Below are positions 46,688 through 55,820 of a DNA stretch of 64,000 nt, piece by piece (the stretch's first letter is position 1; every line of letters begins with the position of its first letter). Under the pieces are notes generated by a model, which was not told the DNA's origin, did no database searches, and was given only the letters and a program-made list of their open reading frames with translations. This stretch comes from UBA6163 sp031411655 (GTDB lineage Bacteria; Planctomycetota; Planctomycetia; Pirellulales; Pirellulaceae): NCBI GenBank assembly GCA_031411655.1, contig JANOBM010000247.1, forward strand, positions 124,001 to 188,000. The letters are read 5' to 3'. The position numbers and the translations under genes are program-made.

Positions 46688-47713
46688 ATGTCCCTTCCCC
46701 AATTCCTCGCGGCACTCGATTCGCTCGAGACTGATGCGACCGCTGCGCTGCGGTCCGTTGATGATGCTGCGCGGCTTGAAGAAGTGCGAGTTCGCTTTCT
46801 GGGCGCGAAAAATGGCGTCATGCGGGATGTTCAAAAACAGTTGGGTTTAGTCGCTGTCGAAGACAAACCCGCTGCAGGAAAACGCCTCAACGAAGTCAAA
46901 CAACTTCTGCAAACTGCGTTTGACGCGGCAAAGGAGTCGCTTGCGGCCTCGATAAGTGTCGTTTCCAACGGGCCATTACCGGATCCAACTTTGCCGGGTA
47001 CGCCGCTGCGACTGGGTCGCTTGCATCCCGTGACACAGACGATCGAGCATTTAAAAGAGATCATGGGGCGGATGGGTTTTACCACTGCCGAAGGTCCTGA
47101 AGTCGAAGATCCGTGGCATAACTTTGTTGCGCTCAACATTCCGGAAGATCACCCCGCGCGAGATCCACTGGACAATTTTTATCTGGCAACGGCGGGGGCC
47201 ATCGGCGGAACCGAAGTGGCGCGGCTGATGCGAAGCCAAACCAGTACGGTGCAGATTCGCGTGATGGAATCGACCAAGCCGCCGGTTCGGATCATCTCGC
47301 TCGGGCGTGTGTACCGCCCCGATGCCCCCGATGCGACGCACTTCCCTATGTTTCATCAAATGGAAGGGCTGTACGTTGACTCGCATGTCACGATGGCGAA
47401 TCTAAAAACGGTACTTCGGGTCTTCGCTAACAATTACCTTGGGGGCGACGTTGAAATTCGCTTTCGGCCCTCGTTCTTTCCGTTCACGGAACCGAGTGTC
47501 GAAGTGGATTTCCTATGGAATGGTAATTGGATTGAATTCGGTGGGGCGGGAATGGTAGATCCCGCCGTTTTGACCGCCGTCGGCTACGACGCCGAGCAGA
47601 CCAGCGGATTTGCGTTTGGCCTGGGGGTCGAACGACTTTGCATGAGACGGCATGGTATCACGGATATTCGTGATCTTTTCAGCGGCGACGTGCGGTTTCT
47701 GAAACAGTTTTGA
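46688..47713 (+). CDS. pheS: Phenylalanyl-tRNA synthetase alpha subunit
   Basis: 341 residues from the ATG at 46688 (MSLPQFLAALDSLETDAT); the frame is open from 46532 but that start lies inside rplT. N-terminal coiled coil, then class II catalytic motifs: HPVTQTIEHLKEIMGRMGFTTAEGPEVED, RVMESTKPPVRIISLGRVYRPDAPDATHFPMFHQMEGLYVD, FRPSFFPFTEPSVEVDF and a C-terminal FAFGLGVERLCMRRHGI. It forms the alpha2beta2 enzyme with PheT and charges tRNA-Phe. pheT starts 45 bp later. Confidence 0.97.
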   Translation: MSLPQFLAALDSLETDATAALRSVDDAARLEEVRVRFLGAKNGVMRDVQKQLGLVAVEDKPAAGKRLNEVKQLLQTAFDAAKESLAASISVVSNGPLPDPTLPGTPLRLGRLHPVTQTIEHLKEIMGRMGFTTAEGPEVEDPWHNFVALNIPEDHPARDPLDNFYLATAGAIGGTEVARLMRSQTSTVQIRVMESTKPPVRIISLGRVYRPDAPDATHFPMFHQMEGLYVDSHVTMANLKTVLRVFANNYLGGDVEIRFRPSFFPFTEPSVEVDFLWNGNWIEFGGAGMVDPAVLTAVGYDAEQTSGFAFGLGVERLCMRRHGITDIRDLFSGDVRFLKQF

Positions 47714-47758
47714 TTCACCTTCGGTCATCCGCGACGGGCGCGGCAAAAGGTTTTCACC

Positions 47759-49789
47759 ATGCTTGTCTCTTGGAAGTGGCTATCGCGGTACGTCGACTTG
47801 TCGATGCCGATCGGTGATTTGGAAAACCGCTTAAGTTTGTCGGGTTTGAATCACGAGTCCACCGTCGCAATGGGTGATGACTTCCTGATCGATCTGGAGG
47901 TAACTAGCAACCGTGGCGACTGCCTAGGGCACATCGGTGTGGCGAGAGAGATTGCTGTTCTCTATGACAAGGTGCTTCGCGAACCAATTATCGAACTCGC
48001 GGAACCAAAAGCTGCCAAACCAGCGGTATCGGTAGCGAACCAAATGCAGGATGCATGCGGCCGATATACCGCTCGTGTGATTCGAGGAGTTACCGTTGGG
48101 CCAAGTCCGCAGTGGCTTGCCGATTCGTTGCGCACGATCGGGATTCCGTCGATTAACAATGTGGTTGATGCGACCAACTATGTGATGATGGAGTGCGGAC
48201 AGCCGCTGCACGCGTTCGATTTCGATAAGCTTGCGGGAGGCCGCATTACGGTTCGTCCCGCAAGAGATGGCGAGACGATTGAAGCGATTGATCACCACAC
48301 CTATTCACTCGATAGAACCATGTGTGTGATCGCGGATGCAAATGATGCGGTTGCCATTGCCGGGGTAATGGGTGGATCAGCTACCGAGGTTACCGATAAC
48401 ACTCGCAATCTACTTGTCGAAGCAGCGATTTTTACACCGCTATCGGTTCGTCGGACTGCTAGGCGACTCAAGATTGCGAGTGCCTCGAGCTATCGGTTTG
48501 AAAGAAGAGTGGATCCTGTGGGTGTGGATTGGGCGAGTCGACGCGTATGCGATTTAATCATTGATTGTGGTGGTGGTGAACTTACGGGAGGTGCTGTCGA
48601 TACGAATCCAGTGTTGCCTTCGCCGACGCAAGTGTTGCTGAACTACTCGCACATCAGTCGATTATTAGGAATGGATATCGATCGAGGCGAAGTGCTAAGA
48701 ATCCTAACGGCACTTGGATGTCGCGTCGTTGGCGACGACGGTCCGGGCAAGCCAGCTATTCGGTTAGAGTCGCCGTCTTGGCGTCACGATCTTACTCGCG
48801 AGGTCGACTTAATTGAGGAGATCGCGCGAATCCATGGCTACGATAAAATCCCCGAAAATGATCCGATCGCCGTCGCACCAAGTGCAAAACGCCCATTTGA
48901 TGTCGCCGTCGAAAAGGTTCGGATGGCAATGACGGCGGCAGGATTTTGCGAAGCGATGACTCCTAGTATCGTGACCGAGCGCACCGATTCAATGCTTAGT
49001 GCTTGGACAGATCGTCCCTCGCTTGCAACGGTTGCGGCGATGCTCGAAGGGGCAAGGAAACTCCGTCGCTCCCTCGCTCCTAGCCTGCTGCAAAGTCGTG
49101 CGGCCAACTGGGCTGCGGCCAGCGTGGAAGCCGATCTATTCGAGATCGCTCACGTCTACCTCCCTGGTCCAACGGATGCCGATCTGCCGGCGGAACAGTA
49201 CACGCTTGGGCTCGTATCGGGACAAGACTTTTTCTTTATCAAGGGCCTGGTTGAAGCCATTGCCCAGAGGCTTGGGATCTCGTATGCCTTGCATTACGAG
49301 CCATCGCTAATTTCAGGAATGGATCCTGACTGGTCCGTAAGAATCAAGCTGGGAAATCAAGTGATCGGTTGTCAGGGCGCCGTCGATTCAAAATGGTTGC
49401 GTGAAATGAAGCTTCCTGGAACCGTTATTGCTGCCGAGTTGTCGCTGGTCGCTTTATTGGATGTCGCACAGTTGGTGCCGAAGCAACGTGAGGTCAGTCC
49501 GTTTCCGTCCATCATTCGAGACCTTAATCTTGTAGTCGAGGAGACAGTGCGTTGGTCGTCGTTGGAATGTTCCGTTCGAGGTGCGGTGGGCGCCGAATTA
49601 GCCGCCGTTCATTACCGCGAGACCTACCGCGACACCAAACGAGACGGCGATGGACGCAAACGAATCCTGCTGTCAGTCGAGCTTAGAAAGCCCGACACGA
49701 CGCTCACCCATGCCGAAGCCGATTCATTGGTGAAAAACATTCTGGATCGCTGCGAACAAGAAGTCGGTGCCAAGCTACTCAGCTGGTAA
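47759..49789 (+). CDS. pheT: Phenylalanyl-tRNA synthetase beta subunit, short form without tRNA-binding domain
   Basis: 676 residues; most bacterial PheT proteins are near 790-800. The N-terminal start (MLVSWKWLSRYVDLSMPI) is followed at once by LEVTSNRGDCLGHIGVAREIA, so the usual roughly 110-residue EMAP-II/OB-fold tRNA-binding domain (B2) is absent. B3/B4 editing (VVDATNYVMMECGQPLHAFD), B5 and a synthetase-like core (SYRFERRVDPVGVDWA) are present, and the C-terminal FDX-ACB anticodon-binding domain is complete (PSIIRDLNLVVEE, TYRDTKRDGDGRKRILLSVELR). Its 3' end overlaps the convergent CbiX-like gene by 11 bp. Confidence 0.95.
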   Translation: MLVSWKWLSRYVDLSMPIGDLENRLSLSGLNHESTVAMGDDFLIDLEVTSNRGDCLGHIGVAREIAVLYDKVLREPIIELAEPKAAKPAVSVANQMQDACGRYTARVIRGVTVGPSPQWLADSLRTIGIPSINNVVDATNYVMMECGQPLHAFDFDKLAGGRITVRPARDGETIEAIDHHTYSLDRTMCVIADANDAVAIAGVMGGSATEVTDNTRNLLVEAAIFTPLSVRRTARRLKIASASSYRFERRVDPVGVDWASRRVCDLIIDCGGGELTGGAVDTNPVLPSPTQVLLNYSHISRLLGMDIDRGEVLRILTALGCRVVGDDGPGKPAIRLESPSWRHDLTREVDLIEEIARIHGYDKIPENDPIAVAPSAKRPFDVAVEKVRMAMTAAGFCEAMTPSIVTERTDSMLSAWTDRPSLATVAAMLEGARKLRRSLAPSLLQSRAANWAAASVEADLFEIAHVYLPGPTDADLPAEQYTLGLVSGQDFFFIKGLVEAIAQRLGISYALHYEPSLISGMDPDWSVRIKLGNQVIGCQGAVDSKWLREMKLPGTVIAAELSLVALLDVAQLVPKQREVSPFPSIIRDLNLVVEETVRWSSLECSVRGAVGAELAAVHYRETYRDTKRDGDGRKRILLSVELRKPDTTLTHAEADSLVKNILDRCEQEVGAKLLSW

Positions 49790-50627
49790 ACCGAATAACC
49801 TCAAGATCATGGAGTCGCCGAACGAGTGCCTGGGCGACCTCCGCCTCAGGTCCCAAGTAGGGCGAGACAATGAATCGTTTCGACGGAAACTCTTTTGCGA
49901 CTTCGCTGACTTGTTTTAGAATTGCTTGATAGAGGGCTCCTTCAAAAAGGAGGTGTGGCTGGACCACGATCGTTCGTATGGAATGATTCGTGGCCGCTCG
50001 GCGAAGGGCCACTGGCAAACGTGGATGGGCCATTGCGTAAAAGCCAGTATCGACGATTAAGCATGGGTGTTGCAGCGAGACCCAGTGGGTCAAAAGCTTC
50101 ATGTCGGTTTGTGCACATGGGTCGAAGCTCCCTCGGCCGACCATGATGATGGCCGTTTGGTCCGCTGGGTCGATGACCTGCGAAAGGGAAGTGTCAAGCC
50201 GTTTGAGCACAATCCGAAGCAGCTCAGGAGCGCGAGAAAGCGGTCGGGACTCGTGCCACGACATACAGCCCGATTCCGCCGCGCATTGATCCAGAGCATT
50301 TGGAATGTCCGACTTTGCGTGTCCCGCTGCAAAAAGTAGCAGCGGGGCTGCGAAAACTCTCGAGACGCCTCGGCTGCGCAGGGCTTCCCATCCCTCTCGA
50401 ATGGTGGGACTATGGAGCTCTAGCAAGCATGCTTCGACCGGCATAGGCGCCAGAAGCTGTCCCAGCCGATCTCCTAACTCAAAAAACTGGCGAGTCCCAT
50501 CTCGGTCACGTGTCCCGTGCCCAATCAGAAGCACACCATCGATTGGACCAACGGAGGCTGTTGGACCAACTGACGAAAGCTTACTTCCCAAAAAAGTCTG
50601 CCCGACCGGTTTGGGACTGGATGTCAC
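49779..50627 (-). CDS. Sirohydrochlorin chelatase-like protein (CbiX family)
   Basis: 282 residues. Two CbiX repeats: GVLLIGHGTRDRDGTRQF with the metal-binding His, then VEACLLELHSPTIREGW with FAAPLLLFAAGHAKSDIP, and a second half IIMVGRGSFDPCAQTD with FYAMAHPRLPVALRRA and VVQPHLLFEGALY. CbiX inserts cobalt (or iron/nickel as SirB) into sirohydrochlorin in B12, siroheme or F430 synthesis. No other cobalamin genes are in the window. The start overlaps the HMA-domain gene stop by ATGA, and its 3' end overlaps pheT. Confidence 0.88.
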   Translation of the reverse strand: MTSSPKPVGQTFLGSKLSSVGPTASVGPIDGVLLIGHGTRDRDGTRQFFELGDRLGQLLAPMPVEACLLELHSPTIREGWEALRSRGVSRVFAAPLLLFAAGHAKSDIPNALDQCAAESGCMSWHESRPLSRAPELLRIVLKRLDTSLSQVIDPADQTAIIMVGRGSFDPCAQTDMKLLTHWVSLQHPCLIVDTGFYAMAHPRLPVALRRAATNHSIRTIVVQPHLLFEGALYQAILKQVSEVAKEFPSKRFIVSPYLGPEAEVAQALVRRLHDLEVIRFTS

Positions 50628-51004
50628 TCGACCACGCTGGACTGGGTGAAGCCGTTCTTCGCTAAAGATTCAAGTGCCGCGGTCAGGTCAAAACCCGAAT
50701 CGTACTTCACTAAAACCTGTGGATTATCAATCACGCCTTCTTCTTTTTGGTCAGCAAGTTCGACCTCTAGAACATTTCCCTGCCCTTCCAACGTCTTCTT
50801 CACTGCTGGGTAACAGGCGAATGGGCAATGCATGTCATCCACTTGCAAAACCATCGTTCCGGAAGCGGGCATGACCTTATGAGATGCTACAGCGGATGAT
50901 GGAGCAGAAGCCGAAGGGGCTCCGCCGGGAACGGGTGTTGTCGCAAAGAGGTAGGCGACGGCGGCAGCGACAACCGCAGATAAGGCGTATAGGACAGGGC
51001 GCAT
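50624..51004 (-). CDS. Membrane-anchored heavy-metal-associated (HMA) domain protein
   Basis: 126 residues from the ATG at 51004 (MRPVLYALSAVVAAAVAYLFATTP), an N-terminal anchor or signal. A Ser/Ala/Pro linker is followed by an HMA-like domain (MVLQVDDMHCPFACYPAVKKTLEGQGNV): the usual MxCxxC metal site is replaced by MHCPFAC, a spacing of three residues. The end, KYDSGFDLTAALESLAKNGF, matches the last strand and helix of HMA folds. HMA proteins bind Cu, Zn or Hg. It is coupled by an ATGA overlap to the CbiX-like chelatase, suggesting metal handling together, perhaps for cobalt or nickel. Confidence 0.72.
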   Translation of the reverse strand: MRPVLYALSAVVAAAVAYLFATTPVPGGAPSASAPSSAVASHKVMPASGTMVLQVDDMHCPFACYPAVKKTLEGQGNVLEVELADQKEEGVIDNPQVLVKYDSGFDLTAALESLAKNGFTQSSVVE

Positions 51005-51133
51005 GGCGTTTACTTTCACAATACTGGAGCGGGAACGAAACCTAACGATCCTATTTTCCGGCGTTGGCAAGCTGAACGCAAGTCTTGATTCAAACTCCGC
51101 AGCGATATTCCGCGGCTGCTTTGGTCTCAATGG

Positions 51134-52546
51134 CTAGCTCTTTCCCCGGTTGATTGCCAATTGTTGAAGCATCGCTCGAACCTCAGCGGCGAGAAAAAAG
51201 GATCCGCAGACCACAATCAAATGGGGGCCTTTCACGCGATCAATTGCCATTTGCACTGCTTCGAGTGGTTGATCCTGAGTCGTTGCCTGGGCTCCGGAGG
51301 GTAAATCACGAAATAACTCAGCGGTGTCTCTGAATCTCGGATTGCCGTGATAGCGAGTCAAAATGACATGGTCGGCCTCGGCGCACAAGCGAGACAACAT
51401 GGGGCGGTGTTCCTTGTCTCGACTCGTGCCAAATACGACGGTAATCGGCCTGCCGTCCGCCCGACGAGCGATGCATTCGCACAATCCGGCAATCGAGTCA
51501 TCATTGTGAGACGTGTCAAGAATGATGTCGATTTTCTTGCCGATAGAAAATCTCTCCACGCGACCAGCCATGCGGAGCTGAGAAAGGCCCGCTTGTTGTC
51601 GTTCAATCGGTACATCAAGGACACTACCAAGTAAATCCATGATGACGCAGGCAATTGCTGCGTTTCGCGCTTGATGAGCCCCGTCGAGCGGTACCATCCA
51701 GTGTTCGCGACTTTGAATCACGGCATCGTGGCTGTGGAGATCAAAGGTGGTGCACCACTCGTCCGTCGTTGGGTTGTCATCCGAAGGATCTTGTTTAGTG
51801 GTTGTGACCGCATGGCAGTCAAATTGTTCGTTGATTGCAAATCGTCTGGCGTGGTTCTCCTCCGCGACCTGAAAAATCACATCGCGAGCCTCCTTTCTTG
51901 TCACACCGATCACCACGGGGATTCCGGGTTTGATGATTCCAGCCTTTTGGAAGGCGATTTCACCCAGCGTATTGCCAAGAATATGTTGGTGATCAAATCC
52001 GATGGACGTAATCGCCGTCACCGCCGGATGGCAAACATTGGTACTGTCCAGCCGCCCGCCAAGTCCGACTTCCAAGACGACCGCTTGGCAATTCCGATTG
52101 CGGAAATGCGTCAGTGCCATGGCCGTCGTCATTTCGAAAAAAGTGGGCGTGCCGAGCTCGCTGGAACTCATGCGGTCAGCTTCGTTTCGAATGGACGCCA
52201 CCAATTCCACGACTTCAGACTCGGCCGCCAACTGCCCATCGACAGTAAAGCGTTCTTCCAGTCTGACCAAATGGGGCGACGTGTAGAGGCCCGTTCGGAT
52301 CCCTGCAGCCCCCAACATGGCTGCGACCATGTTGGCCGTACTGCCCTTTCCCTTGGTTCCGGCGATGTGAATCACGGGGATGCTGCGCCCGGCGATCCCG
52401 TGTAGCTCGAGTCGATCGAGCAGTGCATTCATCCTTTTCAAACGAAACGGATAAGGAGCCGTGTCTGCCGTACGTTCGTAATTGATCCGTCCGTACAGGT
52501 AGGCAATGGCTTGCTCGTATGCATCGGAAATGAAATCACTGCCCAT
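51134..52546 (-). CDS. folC: Folylpolyglutamate synthase / dihydrofolate synthase
   Basis: 470 residues from the ATG at 52546 (MGSDFISDAYEQAIAYLYGRINYE); the frame extends to 52813 but those residues are not family-like. FolC motifs: P-loop VIHIAGTKGKGSTANMVAAML, TSPHLVRLEERF, EVGLGGRLDSTN and SIGFDHQHILGNTLGEIAFQKAGIIKPG, then HNDDSIAGLCECI near the C-terminal domain. The enzyme adds glutamates to folates and, in bacteria, also makes dihydrofolate from dihydropteroate. It starts 129 bp upstream of the HMA gene on the same strand, probably a separate transcription unit. Confidence 0.95.
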   Translation of the reverse strand: MGSDFISDAYEQAIAYLYGRINYERTADTAPYPFRLKRMNALLDRLELHGIAGRSIPVIHIAGTKGKGSTANMVAAMLGAAGIRTGLYTSPHLVRLEERFTVDGQLAAESEVVELVASIRNEADRMSSSELGTPTFFEMTTAMALTHFRNRNCQAVVLEVGLGGRLDSTNVCHPAVTAITSIGFDHQHILGNTLGEIAFQKAGIIKPGIPVVIGVTRKEARDVIFQVAEENHARRFAINEQFDCHAVTTTKQDPSDDNPTTDEWCTTFDLHSHDAVIQSREHWMVPLDGAHQARNAAIACVIMDLLGSVLDVPIERQQAGLSQLRMAGRVERFSIGKKIDIILDTSHNDDSIAGLCECIARRADGRPITVVFGTSRDKEHRPMLSRLCAEADHVILTRYHGNPRFRDTAELFRDLPSGAQATTQDQPLEAVQMAIDRVKGPHLIVVCGSFFLAAEVRAMLQQLAINRGKS

Positions 52547-52931
52547 CCGAGAAACTGTCAACCTTCGGTTTTGCGTCGCAAACAACGGACTTCGTACGGC
52601 CCTAACGACGATTGTTTTGGCGTTTCCTTGCCTTGGTCGCAAGGTCACGACCGCCCTGGCGGTGGAGACTGCGGACGAAAACGCGGTCTCCATCCGTTCT
52701 CGCCGCCTGTTCGCGATTAAATTCAAATGCAATGATGATTGGAAACAGAACCGAACCAATTGTTGTTTGATTCCGTAGACCCGCCTACCGGTCCCCCTGG
52801 GTATGCCATTCACTCTCCTTCAAACCACTGTTTCCCTGCTCGTCCGAGCCCTTAGTTCCTTTTCGACTACTTTCCAATTTTTTCGATCCGAACCAAACTT
52901 CGGTAAGTCACCCTCTCCCCTTCACTGACGT
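52547..52931. other. Intergenic region between divergent folC and ABC operon
   Basis: 385 bp between folC (-) and the ABC transporter operon (+). Promoters for both must lie here; I see no clear -35/-10 pair, RNA or repeat. Confidence 0.35.
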
Positions 52932-53909
52932 GTGCCCGTGGCTATTACAAACATCGCTGCAGCAACCTCCCCTGCAAAATCGCCTTCACCTTCCAGCAAC
53001 GTGGTGATAGAAACCCGAAACCTCAGTAAAGTCTATCGAGATTTTTGGGGACGAAAAAAGGTCGCGGCTCTCAAATCTCTCGACATTGAAGTCCGGCAGG
53101 GCGAAATCTTCGGCTTGCTTGGACCAAACGGCAGCGGAAAGTCGACCACGATCAAGCTGATTCTCGGTTTACTGTTTCCAACGAGCGGTCGGGTGCTGGT
53201 CTTCGATAAAGATGCGACCGAAACGAGCAAGAACGAGCGTATCGGCTATCTGCCGGAAGAGTCTTACCTCTACAAATTTCTCACGACGGACGAAACGCTC
53301 GATTTTTATGGTCGACTGTTCAATTTGTCAGGCGCCGAGCGGAAACGCCGCGTCGATCATCTCGTGAAGATGGTAGGTTTGCAAAATGCCCGCCATCGAC
53401 AATTGCGTGAGTACAGTAAAGGGATGACTCGCCGAGTGGGTCTGGCTCAGGCTTTGATCAATGACCCTGATTTGATCCTATTGGATGAGCCGACGACGGG
53501 TCTCGATCCAATCGGTACGCGGGAGATGAAAGATCTCATTTTAAATCTTCGCGATCAGGGCAAGACAGTCCTACTATGCAGCCACCAACTCGCCGATGTC
53601 CAGGACGTTTGCGACCGTGTCGCTATCCTGCATCAAGGCGAGCTAAAAGAACTTGGGCGAGTTTCGGAATTGCTCAAGGTTCAGGACGTTACCGAAGTGC
53701 ATGCTCGAGGGCTTTCCGAAGCTGCGAAAACAGAGATTGCCGAAGTCATTAAACGCCACGGTGGGACCGTCGAATCGATCGATAACCCCACAACCACGAT
53801 GGAAGATTTGTTCCTCAACATCGTTCGCGAAAGCGATCGTCGACCAGGTGCTCGTCGCGTTAGCTCGAGTGGTTCCGATGCTGATTCAAATCAGGGAGCC
53901 GCGAACTAA
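52932..53909 (+). CDS. ABC transporter ATP-binding protein
   Basis: 325 residues from a GTG start. Walker A GPNGSGKST (64-72), Q-loop region YLPEESYLY, signature YSKGMTRRVGLAQAL, Walker B DLILLDEPTTGLDP and switch His (LLCSHQLADVQD). The type resembles the CcmA/NatA/DrrA exporters. The C-terminal extension (from about 240) has a helical segment and a Ser/Asp-rich tail. The stop at 53909 is followed at once by the permease ATG (53910). Substrate unknown. Confidence 0.93.
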   Translation: MPVAITNIAAATSPAKSPSPSSNVVIETRNLSKVYRDFWGRKKVAALKSLDIEVRQGEIFGLLGPNGSGKSTTIKLILGLLFPTSGRVLVFDKDATETSKNERIGYLPEESYLYKFLTTDETLDFYGRLFNLSGAERKRRVDHLVKMVGLQNARHRQLREYSKGMTRRVGLAQALINDPDLILLDEPTTGLDPIGTREMKDLILNLRDQGKTVLLCSHQLADVQDVCDRVAILHQGELKELGRVSELLKVQDVTEVHARGLSEAAKTEIAEVIKRHGGTVESIDNPTTTMEDLFLNIVRESDRRPGARRVSSSGSDADSNQGAAN

Positions 53910-55820
53910 ATGACACTGCAACCCGAAGATTTCTGGTCATTTACCGAATGGCTGATCCGACCCGATGCTCGCCTGGAAAGCGCTCTGCTTCAAGGCGTCG
54001 TGCTTGTCGTGCTCGCGATTTTGCTAGGGTTACTGATTGGGTACGTGGTATCTGCTGCACGCTATGGCCCCGTTGAAGGTTTTTATGCGGTTGCTCGCGC
54101 GGTTCGCGACTTCGTTCGTTTTGATCTGCCCGGTACATCACCTCGCCGAATCTGGGCGTTGGCTCGGCTGGCATACAAAGAAGCGATTCGCCGGAAGGTG
54201 CTTGTGGTGGTCGCACTTTTTGTGGTTGGTTTGTTGTTTGCAGGTTGGTATCTCGACCCGCGAAGTGCCGATCCTGCAAGGCTCTATATCAGTTTCGTCT
54301 TAACCGCGACAAACTACCTGATTTTGATGCTCGCGTTATTCATCAGTACCTTCAGCCTTCCAGCGGATATTAAAAGTCGCACGATCTACACCATTGTGAC
54401 GAAGCCTGTTCGTGCGTCTGAAATCGTTCTTGGGCGAATGCTCGGCTTCATCGCCGTAGGGACGGTGATGCTCATTCCGATGGGTATCGCCAGTTATTTC
54501 TTTGTTACGCGAGGTCTTAGGCACGATCATGAGGTCGCCGACATTAAAGATCTCGGCGATGGTCGATTCGAAGGTAAAACCAGTTTTGATCAGTTCCATG
54601 AGCACACGTTCACGTTGGATTCGCCTGCAGAACCAGGTGGAGAAGCAATCGGTGTAACCGATATGGTTCGTGGCCATCGCCATGTCGTTCGGCAAATCGA
54701 AGGCAAGTACTACATTGGCGAGCCAAGCGGTGCCCTCCGCGCCCGAGTGCCTTCGTATGGAGAATTGGTTTTTACGGATCGGGCGGGCGCAATCCAGGAA
54801 GCTGGGATCGATGTTGGTAATGAAAAGATATCGGGTGGCTACGGCAGTGCCGGGGTGGCTCGCCTCGTCGGTGCCACTCAAGGCCCTCGCCGAATCGAGC
54901 ATGGCTACATGGAAGGTGGGACATTGGGATCCGCAATTTTTACCTTCAAGGACGTGACTCCTGAACGTTATCGCGATCCCAGTGGAATCCCCATGGAGAT
55001 GGCGCTGCGTGCGTACCGTTCCATCAAAGGCGATATTGTCTCCGGTCTCAATGGTTCGATCACCCTTCGCAATCCGGACAATAAGCAAATCGAAAGTTCC
55101 CCGATCACTTTCGTGGTGCAAGAATACGAAACGGCGGAAGAGAAGCTTCCCTTCGAAATCGAAGGCAGCGATGGCGCAACGACAAGGCAGCTCAAGCTAT
55201 TTGATGATCTCGTAACCGCCGATGGGCGATTGGATGTCATTATCAAGTGTCTCGATAGCGAGCAGTACCTTGGTACGTCTGTTAGCAACGTTTATCTGCG
55301 ACCTGCGGAAACTACATTTGCTTGGAATTTGTCGAAATCCTATTTTTCCATTTGGCTTCAAATGGTGATGGTAATCGCGTTCGGAGTGATGTTCAGTACA
55401 TTCCTGTCCGGCCCAGTCTCCATGGTCGCAACGTTCGTTTGTGTGCTTCTTGGTTTCACCGCGGAGCAGATCTACGACATTCGCTACTACATGGACCGTG
55501 GCGAGGCGATGGGTGGTGGTCCAGTCGAGTCGTTGGTGCGACTTCTGCGACAGGACGCGATGACGACACAGCTCGACGTCGATACGGTCGCCAATAAGGT
55601 CATCAAGACGGTTGACTCCATCGCGATCTACGCGCTGGATGCGATCGCAACGTCGCTGCCGAACTTACCGAAAATGCTGGGTACAGCCGAGTATGCGGCA
55701 AGCGGCTTTGATATTTTTGGATCGCTGCTCGCCCGGCATTCTGTGGCGACGCTCGGTTATTTGATTCTCGCTTTTATCGTTAGCTACTTCTTCCTTAAAA
55801 CGCGGGAGATCGCGGCATGA
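53910..55820 (+). CDS. ABC transporter permease with large extracytoplasmic domain
   Basis: 636 residues. N-terminal membrane span (ALLQGVVLVVLAILLGLLIGYVVSAA), then spans near 95-115 and 125-175 (VLVVVALFVVGLLFAGWYL, NYLILMLALFISTFSLPADIKSRTIYTIVTKPVRASEIVLGRMLGF), the last with the ABC-2-type signature. A long soluble segment of about 280 residues (HTFTLDSPAEPGGEAIG, IRLRNPDNKQIESS-like) follows and the C-terminus returns to the membrane (WLQMVMVIAFGVMFSTFLSGPVSMVATFVCVLLGF). It is directly coupled to the ATPase and overlaps the next gene by ATGA. Typical planctomycete ABC-2 exporter; cargo unknown. Confidence 0.85.
   Translation: MTLQPEDFWSFTEWLIRPDARLESALLQGVVLVVLAILLGLLIGYVVSAARYGPVEGFYAVARAVRDFVRFDLPGTSPRRIWALARLAYKEAIRRKVLVVVALFVVGLLFAGWYLDPRSADPARLYISFVLTATNYLILMLALFISTFSLPADIKSRTIYTIVTKPVRASEIVLGRMLGFIAVGTVMLIPMGIASYFFVTRGLRHDHEVADIKDLGDGRFEGKTSFDQFHEHTFTLDSPAEPGGEAIGVTDMVRGHRHVVRQIEGKYYIGEPSGALRARVPSYGELVFTDRAGAIQEAGIDVGNEKISGGYGSAGVARLVGATQGPRRIEHGYMEGGTLGSAIFTFKDVTPERYRDPSGIPMEMALRAYRSIKGDIVSGLNGSITLRNPDNKQIESSPITFVVQEYETAEEKLPFEIEGSDGATTRQLKLFDDLVTADGRLDVIIKCLDSEQYLGTSVSNVYLRPAETTFAWNLSKSYFSIWLQMVMVIAFGVMFSTFLSGPVSMVATFVCVLLGFTAEQIYDIRYYMDRGEAMGGGPVESLVRLLRQDAMTTQLDVDTVANKVIKTVDSIAIYALDAIATSLPNLPKMLGTAEYAASGFDIFGSLLARHSVATLGYLILAFIVSYFFLKTREIAA

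Noticed and set aside
54336..55121. 261-aa open frame antisense to the ABC permease
   Set aside because: Antisense to a gene placed in a coupled operon; no recognisable domain.
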